DNA of 64,000 bases from Notospermus geniculatus (lineage: Eukaryota > Nemertea > Pilidiophora > Heteronemertea > Lineidae). Both the position numbers and the translations under genes were made by a program. The notes under the pieces were generated by a model, which was not told where the DNA came from, did no database searches, and saw only the letters and a list, made by a program, of their open reading frames with translations. This document shows positions 41,101 to 53,616 of this stretch, in pieces. Location of the stretch: positions 171,595-235,594 of the forward strand of contig NMRB01000315.1 of NCBI GenBank assembly GCA_002633025.1, read 5' to 3'. The stretch's first letter is position 1. Each line of letters starts with the position of its first letter.

Positions 41101-44100
41101 GACAGCTAACTATGTAGACAGCAAGAAAATGTCTGGATGAATTCGATTTACAAGAAAGCCGTCTGAGTCAAAGTCTGCAGACAGAATTTATCTTGATGGA
41201 AGAAATTTCGACGGCAGAGGAACATTCTGAACTTTACTTTGCGATGCGATGGGGAAGATTCTTTCTGCATAGCTGGGCCACAGTGATAAACAATCCATAG
41301 CAACAACCGACAAGGGAAACATGGACGTTGAACAAGTTCGTAGAAGCAGACGCCGCAGACCTAACCAAAAGTTCCCAGAAAATCGCAAGCAACAGATCTC
41401 CCTAAAATGTGGGTGGAGCCAGTGGACTAAATTCTGGGGGGTCCGTACAAGTAAGCCGCCAACCTAGACGAAGCATCCTCTGCGTAATACTTCATTTTAG
41501 TTTTGTAGTCGTAAACTTTCCGCAGTGAATTTCACAAATTTCTTCAACGATCACGAGACCGAGATAAATGGATAACGTTTATCAAACACAGAGAAGCAGT
41601 TTTTTAAAAGTAGAAAGGTAAACCTGGATGGTATGCAAGAAGCCTGGGATTTATTAGGTAACACGTGTTTTATTATTTGTTTCTGGCTGACTGTGTCCTC
41701 TGATTGTTGTGCTTAAAATGTTCAGTAACAAAGCAAATGGGACAGAAAAATTTGAGCAGCACCAGTAAAAAGTGACATTTCTGATTTTTTTGGAAATTTT
41801 GATTCCGGGCCAACAGAAAATGTACAGACTATTCAGAATTTTGAATTTTTGCTCAAGTGAAAGTTTGCTCAAGTGCCATTATTGAGCATACTCGACGATG
41901 AAAAATATATGCCCGTGTATTCATTCAGGCATAAAATGCAGTTTGCCCATTAGGTCCCTATTACATAGAAGTATACAGTATACGAAAATGCCGGTTAACA
42001 AAGGCTTCAAATGGATTCACAACCGTGAAGCCATTGTTAACTGGCGTTTTCGTATACCATATACTAGGGGCCTTAGCCAAACTTGTCAAGTTATTGTACA
42101 TCATGCTTGGCATCAGCCGACAACCTCACCAAAATGGCTTCCCTCATTAGCATACCCCCCCCCCCATCTATTTCACTATCTTCGGTCTCGGACAGCAAAC
42201 AAGAAATTTTCAAATCTCATCATGAGGTACTTTGGCGGGTGGTCGTGACGTAAAAGAATGATAGCTACAAGTACCTGTGATACGGATCGATACGCAACGG
42301 ATGAGTCATCTAACAAGAATGATAATGAGCCGTTAGATGTGGCAAATTTCGTTTTCATTTTTTACACCTGAAATTAAGTGGTTGTTGATCTATTCAGTGT
42401 TCTCCACCGAGTTCTTTTTCCTCATACCCACAAGTAGCCATTCTCAATGCCAGATTGAATGCTTCTTTGGCCAATTCAAGATGCATAGCGCTTTCCACTG
42501 TTAGTCTCAAAGTGCTTCACATTCTTACCCATGCACATCTCTCCAAAAACCATTCTTCGGAACTTAAAGATAATGTATCACGGATATTTTCGCGGGCCGC
42601 GAAATTCATTGTTTATTTACATTTTGTTTGTTTATGTCCAGTCTTTCTTTGTCTTATGAGTAAATTGTTGGTGGCATGCCTCTCTAGAGAATCTGTTGAT
42701 TCCAAAAGTATTCATTTTGGTGGGTTGGCATGTCCCAAAAGTCCAAAATAACATTATGTAAACATTAATGTTTACAAATATTGGATGTAAACAATGAAGT
42801 CGTGACATCTTTAATGACTAAGAGCAGTTCACTCGGCATCACTTGATCCTTTTACCATTGAGAAAATAAACTGGCCACTCAGCTGGGAATTGAACCCATA
42901 ACCCCTCGGGGTGGAGTTGGATGCTCAACACTGCACCCCTCCCATAAGAGGGCACACATTGAAACACAAAGCAGTAATTCTGCCCATATCAATCTGGTCA
43001 CCAGAGCCACAGACCAACTAATTGACTCTATCACTCCAAAAGAGTGCAGCACCTGACAGGGCAGCGTCATGACGCCCTGCAAGTCATTTCTGAATACCAT
43101 GACTCAAAAAAAAATCCAGTTGTTTCAGAGATCATAACGTTGGGAAACAATCTCAGTTTTTTCATCTTACGTCAAGATATCATGAAATGACGTGCAGGAC
43201 GTTGCCCCGTCAGGTGCTGCACTCTTTTGGAGTGATATCGTCTATTCGCTTCCTCAACTTACGTTTGAGTTCCAGCTGTCTGTGAGCAAATTAATTTCTT
43301 ATTGTTGACCATATTTTGGTGATCTTCATCAAAATTCAGTTGCTCAGTTATTCCTTGTCGACTTTGACTTCGCATCTGACGCTGTGCTTTTGTGGGCAGT
43401 TCCTTTCCTGGTGAGTTACGATTTTCCATTGCATGTCGTACTGATTTATCCCCTGAGAAAACAGAAAAAAAGGAAAATTTCCATTAATTCATATCTACCG
43501 GTACTGGATCTCCTTCCTTTTAAAAAGTTCACTACCTGAATCATAAAACCAATGATAAGCTTCAAAGACAGCATGTCTGCAAACCATCATCCCGTACCCG
43601 ATCAAACCGGTACACAACAGTTATGACAGTCAACACAGAACAAGTAAGACAGCCATGAGTTGTGAGTGGTAACTGACATTTTTCATGAATTTTCACCTTT
43701 AAAATCAGACATGCCAAAATACAAAGGGCTGTTCGTTTTCGTCAATTGAGGAATCTGAGTTGTGATCCTTGGGGGAAAAGGAAAAAGCTATGTACTTGCA
43801 AATTGCAGGGATTATTTGTTGTGCTGTACAGAATAATCGCTGCAACTTGCAGCTTCATACATGTACCTTTCTCCATTTTCTCAAGGATCACAACTCATTT
43901 CAAATTCCTCAACTGACGAAAATGAACAACCCCTTTAGAAAATATTTAGTTTTTATGAATTTTCACAAAAATTAGTAACTGTGGCTTAAAAGGAATACTA
44001 TTGCACACCCCATACAAGCCATACATATACATAGTTCGACCAAGAAGAAATGTGCGACATGATTCACAAACACTTTTAACCACCAGTTTTATCATTTAAA

Positions 44101-47100
44101 ACAGGAAAACTATTGTATGTTTTTTGAGCAGAAAGGAATATGTAATAATAAACTTGAAAGATATAGCCTTGTTCTCTTAAGAAACAGATGTACACATTAA
44201 TTATGTATGCTGCAACAAGAAAAAATACTGAAACACCAAAAAGGGGTAAGCCTACCTTTAAGGTATTGCGACTGCCAAACTGCGGCACTATTCACAAATT
44301 CCACAAGATCAGTCATGCCAAATCAACACAGAATGAATCGGATAGCAAAAACACCAGAAATTTGCAACTTAGAAGGCCTTGATGAACAAGGCCGAAATAA
44401 AGTCTAAGCACTTGAAACGACTTGGATAGATTCTCTTTTGACCGATTATTCAATATTGAATCCTGCATCAAGGCCAGCAATCAACTATTTCGCTGCACTG
44501 GTTCGATTCATGTGCCAGTTTACACAGCATTATTATTCAGGTATTTGAGAAATGCAAAGTATGAAAGGTATGCCTATAACACCTTCGGGCAACTTTACAA
44601 ACCATAAATGTCGGTTCGCTTCAACACAAGTTTGCCGAAAATTCTACCAGTACGTCCACTAAGAAGTACAGTTCAACTTTGGTGAAGATGAACTGGAAAG
44701 CATGACAATTGATTGGTTCCACCATAAGTTTGCAGGTTTTCTTCAGTGAAAGTGCTGTACAATATTGCTTACAAGGATGCAAAATAGGTTGAAACGGCCA
44801 AGTAGACAAGACAGGCCAAGATCATTTTGATATTTTGATTCTGTGATATCACATACTGATAGAAATTAATTACCGGGGTAGGAAATTTACAGGAATTTAT
44901 TCTGACGTAGGCCTACTCTTCCCTCAACATATTTACACAATCGCCCTGACTTGAATATCACATATGCCAGTCTATCAGCAGGTAATTTACAACATCTCCG
45001 CTTGCACAACTTCAAATAGTGCTGACATCTATCCAGCCATCGGTAAACTGCTGACTGACATGAGAGAAGCATTCATCATGTCAGTACCACATCAAGTTTT
45101 TGACAGTTGTCATGCCTCAAAATGCTCCAGGGTGGAGTGGCTAAAAGGGGCTGTTCGTTTTCGTCAATTAAGGAATCTGAGTTGTGATCCTTGAGAAAAT
45201 AGAGAAAGCTATGAAGCTGCAAACTGCAGTGAATATTCTGTACCGCACAACAAATAATCCCTGCAATCTTCAAGTGCATAGCTTTTTCCATTTATTTCCC
45301 AAGGATCACAACTCAGATTCCTCAAGTGACGAAAACAACATCAGCCCCTTTTCAAGATGTTCTGCCTGCAACTTAGCTGAAACGCAGGGGCTTTCATGAA
45401 ATTCATTTGCAACACATATCCATGGCAAAAACTCGCCCACCAGAGCCACCAGCAGAAACAATACAAATTCTAACGAGGAACTCAAATAAACCCAGGAAGT
45501 ACCCAAGTCTGCAGTGCCTAGATAACAAAATGGAGAAACATCACTTCCTTAAACACTTATGTAATTAGTCAGTCAGCCATCAATCATTGGAATGAGATGT
45601 GTGTGTGTGGACATTTTAATACTTATAATAGGTATATGACTAAGAACTGTCTTCATGACATTTTTTTGTCTCCATCAGGAATCTGATCTTGCCGCCATGA
45701 CTCCAATATTATCCAAGTCCTTCAACTCAAGAACAATTGCAAATACAGCCTAGAGTGCTCAAACTTGAGATAAAGGTACCTTGATAAAGGCCTCATGCAT
45801 GTCATGCCAAATTTCAGATTGGTGCAGTCACCAGATGACATTACAGTAGCCCAGAATTCTTCTACATTGAAGAATTCAAGTGCAACTGACCTAGAGTTCT
45901 CATACTTGGTACATAGGTACCATTATTCTGACCAACCCATGCAATCAGTTCACAATCACATGGTCAGTGGATCGTTTCATTCTAAAGGCCGTTTTCGCAC
46001 GAGTCGTCCGCTTGTGGCGAAGTCGCTCCATGGAAATTGACTGTGCATCCTCCTCCTTGGCGAAGGGAAGGGATTTAATTTTGTACCCAAACCATGTCCT
46101 CAGTGTTGAGATTGAAGATTCACCACGCTACTCAGACCCTTAATTGCAGTATCAGTTTGATCATGAAGTCATCCACGGCTTACTGAAGTATTTGACCATC
46201 TATTCATCAACATGACAAGACATGCAGTGTCAAAAGTTCATTGCACAGTGAATCACTTTAAAAACCCTATGTGTGATCACTCAATGCAAATTCTTCAAAT
46301 TTTTGTCTTATCAAATTTTTGAAATTATAATGTCATGCACTGGCAAAATTTCTGGCTGATATGTGCATTATACTCTGCCACAAGCTTCAAAACTTGAGGA
46401 AAACCAGTCACACAGGTTTCATTGTAACACTCTTTTAGAGTTATCACATTTACTTATTTGACAGGGTTAGGTATAGGCCTACTTTTCAATCTCTTCTACA
46501 TTGTACACTGTACCGGTATATATTTTCATGATTTTTAAAGAATGAAATAACCTCAATATTGCAGCGAGTGGTGAGTGCCAATGTATCACATTATTTTAAT
46601 AGCTCAATAGCATACCGCCTGGTTTCAATTTTTACCAGCAATGGTTGGACAAACATTACATAACAACTAGTCCTACGGAGTGACCACATTGTCCGAGATG
46701 GGACAGGACAATAACAGGGTCGGACAAACACAATGAAATTGACAAGTCCGGTCGCTATTGATAACAGTGGGTGAATGACTGTACAGCAGGAGGCAACCAG
46801 AGTGCCCAAGGAAACCTGTGTTGTCCAAGCGAGAGTCACTCTGACTATCAGGTAAAGAATCAATCAGACTGGGATCGAACCCCAAACTTCAGAGATGTCT
46901 GGAGGTGATCTTTCCTCTGTGCCAACTCTGATTAGCAGCCATTCTCTCTACTGTAGACTTCAATGATTTTTGAGTGTCAAACACGATGTCATGCAGTCAC
47001 AATACCGTGCTTTTTTATAGTGGGGGGTTATTTTAAAGCACTTTAAATACCAAAGGATAAACACCAATTCAGACAACAACAAAATTCTTTAAATTGTTTG

Positions 47101-47755
47101 CTTGTCTGGTTTTATAATCCCAAGGAATGTGGCCTGGACATTTGTTAGCCAATCATACGAAATATTATCCACGACAAGTCCAGATGATGACTTTCTGGTA
47201 TTTCTCACACATTATGNCTCCAGCAGGGGCGTAGCTAGCTGTGGGCGGGGGGTGGGGGTGGGGGCAAAATTGATGGAGTCTGAAGAGCGAAGTCAGGGGG
47301 GTCTGGGGGTCGTCTGAGATGCATTTTCCCCACATCTGATAGGGCCTACCACAATAACTTGGCTTGAAGAGGGAAAATGACCTTCTAGAGGAAAAAATTG
47401 TTTTGTTTCTTTTTGCTACGTCCCTGTCCAATTCTCAATCCTCCAGTGAAATATGAAAATCTTTTCATTTTTGGTGGGCAATGGCAGAAGATGATTGATG
47501 ATGACACCAATGGAAACCAGACACACCGGGCGAGATAAATTTACGTATAGGCCTTATAATGATAGTGACGAATGCCAGGAATGTGGTGTCAGTGGGGCGC
47601 AGGTGAGAATACAATAGATCTCAAGTATGACATGGTTATTGAACACAGGAATTCTAGGAATGCAGCGCGCACACTAAATACTCACTGCTATCTCTTCCAC
47701 TTTCCACCATAGTCGCGGCCCGGGTCAAAATATCCAAAGGGTTTTCAAGTTCCAT
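35174..47755 (-). CDS. VGLL4: Vestigial-like protein 4 homologue with three Tondu motifs
   Basis: VGLL4 is a nuclear co-repressor that binds TEAD transcription factors through Tondu motifs and competes with YAP in the Hippo pathway. Five minus-strand exons join with matching phases: 47686-47755 (ATG at 47755), 43263-43452, 37093-37397, 36068-36217 and 35174-35400 (TGA). The product is 313 residues (human 290). The N-terminus MELENPLDILTRAATMVES matches the conserved VGLL4 start. MPLNLTM and RPSVIMCA are conserved family blocks, followed by a Ser/Pro-rich stretch (about 150-180). Tondu motifs: DEHFRRSLGKNY (about 197-208), VDDHFAKSLGQKW (241-253) and VDDHFAKALGNTW (272-284). Vertebrate VGLL4 has two, so the middle one is extra. 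Exon 2 is assigned from splice sites and phase, not from strong similarity; additional small exons in the long introns are possible. Confidence 0.9.
35621..35983. mobile_element. GGAACCCGC-ended MITE, copy 2
   Basis: Ends GGCAATGAGGAACC and GGTTCCCTATTGCC; interior matches 5350-5725. Lies in the VGLL4 intron between exons 4 and 5. Confidence 0.75.
36270..36344. repeat. Short palindromic element
   Basis: CTCAATGAGAGATTCACTCT..AAATACA pairs with TGTATTT..AGCGTGAATCTCTTATTGAG. Confidence 0.65.
36625..36985. mobile_element. Degenerate element with TTACGAAC repeats
   Basis: CTCGCTCTTACGAACCTCC..TTACGAACTCCC at the left is mirrored by ..CTCGCTATTACGAACTCC near 36940 in the same orientation of motif clusters, a layout seen at ends of pogo-like elements. 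The interior has GCTTGGTTTGTAT palindromes. No transposase frame. Confidence 0.4.
37491..37727. mobile_element. MITE with CTACCGTAAAGCAGGAAAATTT ends
   Basis: CTACCGTAAAGCAGGAAAATT is mirrored by AATTATCTTGCTTTACAGTAG. The interior repeats CGCGAAAATTTCC and CGCGAATATG. Confidence 0.65.
38567..38660 (+). mobile_element. tRNA-like SINE fragment
   Basis: TGGTGGCAGAGTGGTTGAGCG resembles an A box and GAGTTCAATTCCC a B box. Confidence 0.45.
38739..38882. mobile_element. 144 bp palindromic MITE
   Basis: GCTGTACACGATCAAATTTTTC.. and its inverse form near-perfect arms of ~35 bp. A decayed relative may lie at 41785-41915. Confidence 0.75.
39190..39365. repeat. AGGGGCGGATCCACGATTT repeat, copy 2
   Basis: Matches 21897-22065. 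Ends AGGGGCAGATCCACG and TGGATCCGCGCCTG are imperfectly inverted. Confidence 0.65.
39930..40152. mobile_element. hAT-like MITE with CACCCTGTT repeats, copy 1
   Basis: CAGTGTTCTAGCCAGGCCAG (from 39929) is mirrored by TTTCTGGCTAGAATACTG. The interior repeats CACCCTGTTTgAAA several times. Copy 2 at 55986-56240. Confidence 0.7.
40547..40568. repeat. Interstitial telomere-type repeat
   Basis: CTAACCCTAACCCTAACCCTAA is three and a half units of the animal telomere repeat. Directly joined to the MITE that follows. Confidence 0.6.
40568..40862. mobile_element. MITE with AGGTGCCCACAG ends and TAA flanks
   Basis: AAGGTGCCCACAGTTCGACA and TGTCGACCTGTGGGCACCTT are inverted; TAA on both sides suggests a PIF/Harbinger-type 3 bp target. 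A similar TTGCGACTGATCAGT-rich element may lie at 37735-38160. Confidence 0.65.
41945..42072. repeat. Palindromic element
   Basis: AGTATACGAAAATGCCGGTTAACAA..GGCTTCA pairs with TGAAGCC..TTGTTAACTGGCGTTTTCGTATAC. Confidence 0.65.
43725..43937. mobile_element. MITE with AAAGGGCTGTTCGTTTTCGTCA ends, copy 1
   Basis: Ends pair with TGACGAAAATGAACAACCCCTTT; GAGTTGTGATCCTTG pairs with AAGGATCACAACTC. Lies in VGLL4 intron 1. Copy 2 at 45145-45353 in the same intron. Confidence 0.75.
45145..45353. mobile_element. MITE with AAAGGGGCTGTTCGTTTTCGTCA ends, copy 2
   Basis: Same structure as 43725-43937, with GAATCTGAGTTGTGATCCTT and AAGGATCACAACTCAGATTC arms. Confidence 0.75.
47217..47320. repeat. AGGGGCGTAGC repeat end beside an N
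   Basis: CAGGGGCGTAGCTAGCTG then G-rich sequence. The same end, again beside a gap, is at 26182. Likely a widespread transposon that breaks assembly. Confidence 0.45.
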
Positions 47756-48720
47756 GATACCCGGCCAGGGTTTCACAAGTTATGAAAAAGAATCACCTTG
47801 TTTTAGCTGAAAATGTGAAAAATTGAATAGCGGTCAGTAACAGAATACTTAGTATCGGCGTAGTTGGAACATCACCAAAAAACCGCGGTAAACGGAAAAT
47901 GGCACCGTGGGTGTTTTTCAGGTTTAACTTACCATCATATGAAGACGTGTATATAAGGACCCTATCTCATCCAATATCAGGAAGTCTAAGACACAGCTGT
48001 GGTTTGCATTTGCAGATGGTGCACAATGTTTTCAGCAATCAATGAAGAATGAATGGAATGATGGAATGTCCATCTGTCACATGCAGCGAACCGCGAGTTA
48101 TGATTGGACAGTATTTTTATCTTGCGGCATGCGTCCCTCCGCGCTAGACGCAATTCCAGGAAGTTTTTCGCACAACCAGTCCATTTCAGGGACGCAAAAT
48201 AGAAAGGAAACAACTTACCTAATTATAGAATTAGTCCCATCAAATCCTTGTGGTCCAAAAAAGTTTAAGATTTATTTCCTTTCGGAAGAAATTAGCGGTA
48301 TTCACTGCCGCCTCATTGTGCTTGGTAATGACGCAATGTTCATCCCTCTGAACTTGTTTTGCGAAGTAGGGTAAAAATTACAACAATAGAACAAATCTAA
48401 AGCAGCAGTATCGTCATATATTCTGTGAAGTATTTCTGGGGTAGTCTGATTGCAGAATGAATCACAATAAGGGAAAATAATGCCAACAAAAAGAATAACC
48501 GTAAAGGTTGCGGAAGGGGTGTGTTTGGTAACTGGCAGCGCGCGAGATGTCGCAACGGGAGCGCCGCCGACGTGAAGGCGGCAAAGTTAGAAACTATTCA
48601 AATGCGCGCGGCGGGAATGGACTAATCTCACGTCCGTGTAACGCTCCACTCTCATGCATCAGAGGGTAATGTGGGCAGGATACCAGTATACGGCGGGAAA
48701 ATCTGATTGGCCAGCAGCCT
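47756..48720. promoter_or_regulatory. Upstream region of VGLL4
   Basis: The region 48530-48650 is the most CpG-rich part nearby (GCGCGCGAGATGTCGC, GGAGCGCCGCCGACG), a plausible promoter or 5' UTR exon zone for the minus-strand gene. No specific transcription start can be set. Confidence 0.35.
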
Positions 48721-50353
48721 CGTTCCCAGGGCTATCCTATTTCAAAACAAAAGACAAACGTCTTTGACATTATGAGTGACCACTAAAACTTAGAAGCAAG
48801 AAAGGCTGGGACAGCCAAGAAGGGCTGCTAGGGAGACAGGCACCACAGGACCCAATGTTTCCCACGCATCAATCAGTTCAGCCATACTGTAGTAGTGTCA
48901 GACCACTGGGCTGGTAGTGCTTCATAAAACATTCACTGCCACTTTTTATGACCTTTTATGGCATTCCTCTTCACATGGCAACATGGAGGAAAACAGACGG
49001 AATAAACAGAATGGTTCAAAAATACGTAAAAATGGCATTTACTTCATTTGAATATTAAATAAATTGGCAGTTACAAAGCTCTTCATTTTAAGATGGGTTC
49101 AACTCATTACTCCACTTTGAGGCCCATCCAGCCTCAAGTACCACCACCAGTGAGAAATATGACTCCATAATAACACAGGAATCCAGTCAAATATCAGGAG
49201 ACTACCCAATGATATCATCTCCGACCTCTGATTGTTTTTCAAGGGCGTAGGCTGGTCTGATCCTGGGGAGGTGCACATTTTTGTGAAAGCAGAACTCCTC
49301 CTTTAGCCTCCGCATAAAATTTCACAGTATGCTAAAGAGTAACAAAGGTGTGTGCTTTGGAGGTGGTCTGGGGGGCCTCCCCCAGAAAATTTTGGAATCT
49401 ATATACTCTGAGACGTGAATTCAGTGCTATTCTTAACCAAAATTTACATGATTACAAGGTTGATTTTTTTCTGCTTGCCCAGAGCCAAACTGTACACAGT
49501 GCCGAATTTCTACGCAATATCGACACTGTCATCGATCGACATCCGCCATTTTGATTTTTACGGCCGCGGATGGATATGTGATCAGGCCTCGCATATCACA
49601 ACCGTGATACTCCGCGAAAATCAGAACCTTGCGCTTAAACAACTACATGTACATTCACGCCTAAACTTCTCCCTGCAATCGATGTGTCACAATTTTGAAG
49701 TGAATAGTAATTCCCTTGACTTTATAAGTGGAATAAGTGTATAACATCTGAGGGATGTTTGGTCACGTGGGTAAACAAAACGCACGCGGCCATGGACTAC
49801 TTTGGTCTCAGAATAACTGTCAAAAACCTCGAGATATCTTGCCACAAAATGATTATGCTTCACAAATATTTTTATTTTGTCTTGCATCTAAGCCTCATTT
49901 TGACCTAAGCAGGCCTGTATAATATTATTTATGCCTTCCGTGGGCGTATAACCGTGCACTAGATCTACTGCGCATGGCGACGCTTGCTGATTGAGTGAAC
50001 GGTCGACCGCTTCACAATGGTAAGGAATCCTTACACATATTACTGCGCTGCACTTCTTTTCAACATGGCGATAGCTGATCGATACTAGAGGGTGTTATTT
50101 GGAACACCCTCTAGTGTCAAGAATGGCCCAGAGCAGAACTCTCTTACTGCTGCCGGGCGGGTGCACTGCACCCCCCAGCCTACGCCCGTTTTTCTGACCA
50201 CCCCTATTATCCTGGTGGGACCATTCTTCTCTTGACAAGCACATGTATTTTGTGGGAAACAAAAAGGCAATGCTCTTGAAGCTGTCATTTCCACATAGAC
50301 TGGCCATGTCCACCAGCTGCCCCATGAACCACAAAAGACATGCAGGCTACATC
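48721..50353. other. Intergenic DNA between VGLL4 and PPIL1
   Basis: No exon recognised. Contains a GGGCGTAGGCTGGTCTGATCC repeat piece near 49238 and a palindrome ACTAGAGGGTGTT../AACACCCTCTAGT at 50084-50115. Part may be PPIL1 3' UTR. Confidence 0.4.
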
Positions 50354-53300
50354 CTATGCAGAGGAGATATATGCTCGCACAATTTTTATTTCATGTTTTG
50401 GTTTGTCAGTGCTATCAGTTTCTACTTTTCCTATCCGAGACACAACTTGCATGCCTTTATGCACACGTCCAAATATAGTATGTTTATTATCCAGCCACTG
50501 CGTTGGTGCGAGGGTAAAGAAGAACTGGCTACCATTCGTGTCTGGGCCGCTGTTTGCCATAGAAAGAATCCCTGCCCCTGAAAAAAACAAGCAATATAAT
50601 TTATCTACGCATTTATCTGCTTGACCATTGCAAAAAGTGACACAAGTTGGACCATGCAAGACCAATACTATTACCAGCAGTGTTCGATTTTAGCACTTGT
50701 CCCGTTGCCCGGGGCAAGTGAATTTTGATACGGACAAGTTAAAGTCCAGGAGTGGTTGTCCTGTGGACAAGTAAAGAATCATCATTTTTCCATTGAAAAA
50801 CCATTTGCGGGCAACTCAAAAAGCAACACGGGCAACCAATTGCAAAAGAGCACTTGCCCGGTGGACAACTGGACCGAAGAGCTAAAAATCGATCACTGAC
50901 CAGTTTGAAGATTTCCACCTCACAATGGAAAATTCTCACACAGAGTTCTGTCACTGGATGTACAGTTCTGCAGCACTGAATCCCTGCTGTTAATAACATA
51001 CCTGTATGTTTTAAGTCCCTTGAAATTTCGTCTCCAAATTGAGGACCATAGATGGATGCACCCCCTCGACCTGAAAGATCAAAATACCTGACTAAGTCTT
51101 CACCGGAAAGCCATAACTTGAAGGACATTTTTTTTCAATGCAGACAATCACAAAGTACTTTTTTATCCAATTTTTCTCACAAAGTTTGCTCTCATTACCT
51201 TTTTCATTTCTGTCACGGTTGTCAAGTTATGGGCATTGCCTGGCCCTTCCTCACTATTGGCTAGTAGTTTTCTAGTATTGTCCGCCTCTGAAGCCAAAGT
51301 GGCCTACATGTACTGACATGAAAGAGGGAACAAGCAGAAAGAGTAATCGCCAAGATCACATTGTGTTGCACTCACCTGTCCCAGTGGGATCCCCTGTCTG
51401 AATCATGAACCCTGGAATGATCCGATGGAAGATAACGCCGTCGTAATAACCTCTCCGGGATAATTCAGCAAAGTTTCTGCAGGATTGTGGAGCATGGTTC
51501 CAATACAGCTCACAGACGATCGCCCCCATCCTGATTTGAAGGAAATTACATGTAAATCAAACAGTTTTAGTGCAAAACAGAAGCTGAACCGGTTAAGGCC
51601 TAGTGCTTTGGTAGTGTGTGGGCAAAAAACAGGCCTATTAATTACCGGGTAACTAATTTAATTACCATGATAACCTTGTAGTAGTAGGCCCTACTCTAGA
51701 TAAGACTTAAACTTATGTCTTATAGGGGACATGACGTCATACATGTAGGGGCCTAGGCCGGCTCATGCTAGTGCTAGTGTTGCTACACTACAGTGAGGCA
51801 CGTACACTAGGTATAGCTCAGTCCGGGAAAAGTCCGAATTCGGAAACGTAAGGTGTCCAAATTTGGACTCCCGAGTCCAAATTCGGAAGCGCTTTCCAAA
51901 ATCGATTTCTTCACGTTATGAATTAGGAATTATAATTCCTCCAAGGTTCAGGTAATAACTGATAGCCTATCTAATGCAGTGATGCCAGTCCAGCAAGCTA
52001 CGCCGGGGTTCCCAACAGCACACCGCAAACCGAAAACAGACAGGTTCTGCCACCCAGCAATAGGTTCACGAACCATCCGATCGCCGATCTTCAGAGTCCA
52101 ATTTGAATGCAAACTTAAAGTTTCCGAATTCGGACTCATTTGCTGCTTCCGAATTTGGACTTGAGAGTCCGAATTCGCAGGCCTTCTCTTTTGAGGCGAG
52201 CAAAAAAGTGCATGCGCCTCGCAAACAATAGAAATTATATTAATATTGTTTGCAAGGCGCATGCACTTTTTCGCTCGCCTAACAGAAGGCCTGAATTCAG
52301 ACACTTTTTACTTTACGTTTCTGAAATCGGAAACGTTTCCGAATTCTGACTTTTCCCGGACTGAACAATGGTAACAAAAACAGGTAGGCCTAGCACGGCC
52401 GTTTGAACGTAGTGCTTCGTGTACATCTCTTTCTCGCGTAGTGCGACGACCATATATGGCACACGCTGTGGTTAGCTTGCGGTTTGAGGTCGAAAAACGC
52501 GAGACAAAATTAGAAGTACACAAACAAGTATTCTCCCCGCAGATTCAACCTTGATTAGGTAAGAAGTGACGCTAAAAAGTTACAGAAGCTTTTTTTGATC
52601 CGTCAAGAATAAACGGTGATTTTTTGACTTTAACCTGTTTTCAATAGAAATTCATTCCTCTTTTGGCATTGTTCGCCCTTTATATTCGTGTGAATGGGAG
52701 GTACGTTGTATTGTATTTCATTGTGTAGGCCTACTCGAAACGGGTGCCGATAATTAGAAATATTGGCAAACTTATTCTTCATTAAGCGATCGACTTAAGC
52801 TTAGTGAGAGATCCCTGTACACCACTACAGAACGATTTTTTAAGATAGTCTTCTACTGTCCCAAAAATGGCATGAAACTTTGATATGGGCGTACACATGG
52901 ATTTACGGCCTATTGTAAGTTCATGCTAAATAGGTATAAAGAGGAAGGGCCTGGCGCCATATTTCCAGTTGTTACCGCTTGGTGTCAGCAGCGCATGGGA
53001 CCTCACAGCTCATTAAAATTGAGAATAAAATCCTCTTCAAACGGCCGTGCTAGGCTAGGTACATGAAATCTAGTAGGGGCTTTACTGGTAGGCCTACCTC
53101 ATAAACAAGTGAAAATAGGCTAGGCCTAGTCAGATACAGCATGACGTGCACGTGCAAGCCAATGATATACACAGTCACAGTAGACCCACGACCAGTCACA
53201 GAAAGACTCCAGAGAGAAGTGCAATGCAGTGGCAGTGCACTGGCTGTGTTAGTGTGTATCACACTCACAGTACAGTACTAGTAGTGCAGTGCAGTGACAC

Positions 53301-53616
53301 TGACAGATCAGTAGTATCAGATCAGATCTCACACTCTCAGCCACATTATTTGACTAGATCTCAGACTCAGTCCCATGCCCATCAACATACGTGGTCTCTA
53401 AAGTAATATTAGCCGGTCGCCAACTTTCGTGCGGGATCGACATTTTCAGTGCACCGGCGTGTGTAACGGTAGCGATATGATGTATTCTCGATATACGGAA
53501 TTCCGCGAAGTTATTGATGACGTCATCACAACGGTCTACCTCGTTTCCAGGATCAATACTATCCTGTAGTTTCTCGCATTGACGGATGGTGTCGCAACTT
53601 TTGTGCCAGGTTCCAT
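50354..53616 (-). CDS. PPIL1: Peptidyl-prolyl cis-trans isomerase-like 1 (first exon tentative)
   Basis: PPIL1 is a spliceosome-associated cyclophilin that isomerises Xaa-Pro bonds and binds SKIP. Three exons are firm: 51376-51530, 51002-51070 and 50354-50577 (stop), with matching phases. They contain [20 protein letters not shown], the catalytic [27 protein letters not shown], and [19 protein letters not shown] followed by [12 protein letters not shown]. All cyclophilin active-site residues (Arg in FHR, Phe, Met, Gln, Trp, His) are present. The first exon is proposed at 53540-53616: it starts with ATG, stays open, ends in LETR before MGAIV as the family requires (LETS-MG in human), and has the right phase, but its donor GTAGAC is weak and its N-terminus is not conserved. 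With it the protein is 174 residues (human 166). Confidence 0.88.
50676..50903. mobile_element. hAT-like MITE in a PPIL1 intron
   Basis: CAGTGTTCGATTTTAGC and GCTAAAAATCGATCACTG are inverted ends. The interior repeats GGACAAGT and CGGGCAA. Confidence 0.65.
51818..52364. mobile_element. ~547 bp transposon with TCAGTCCGGGAAAAG ends
   Basis: TCAGTCCGGGAAAAGTCCGA..TTCGG is mirrored by ..CCGAATTCTGACTTTTCCCGGACTGA. TCCGAATTCGGACT-like palindromes recur inside. It contains the nested palindrome 52178-52293. Confidence 0.7.
52178..52293. mobile_element. Palindromic MITE, CAGGCCTT family, copy 1 (nested)
   Basis: CAGGCCTTCTcTTTTGAGGCG..GCATGCGCCTCGCAAACAATA and its inverse. Relative of 63717-63825. 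Confidence 0.75.

Noticed and set aside
40756-41109. 117-residue plus-strand open frame in a VGLL4 intron
   Set aside because: Begins inside a MITE and shows no recognisable domain or exon-like boundaries.
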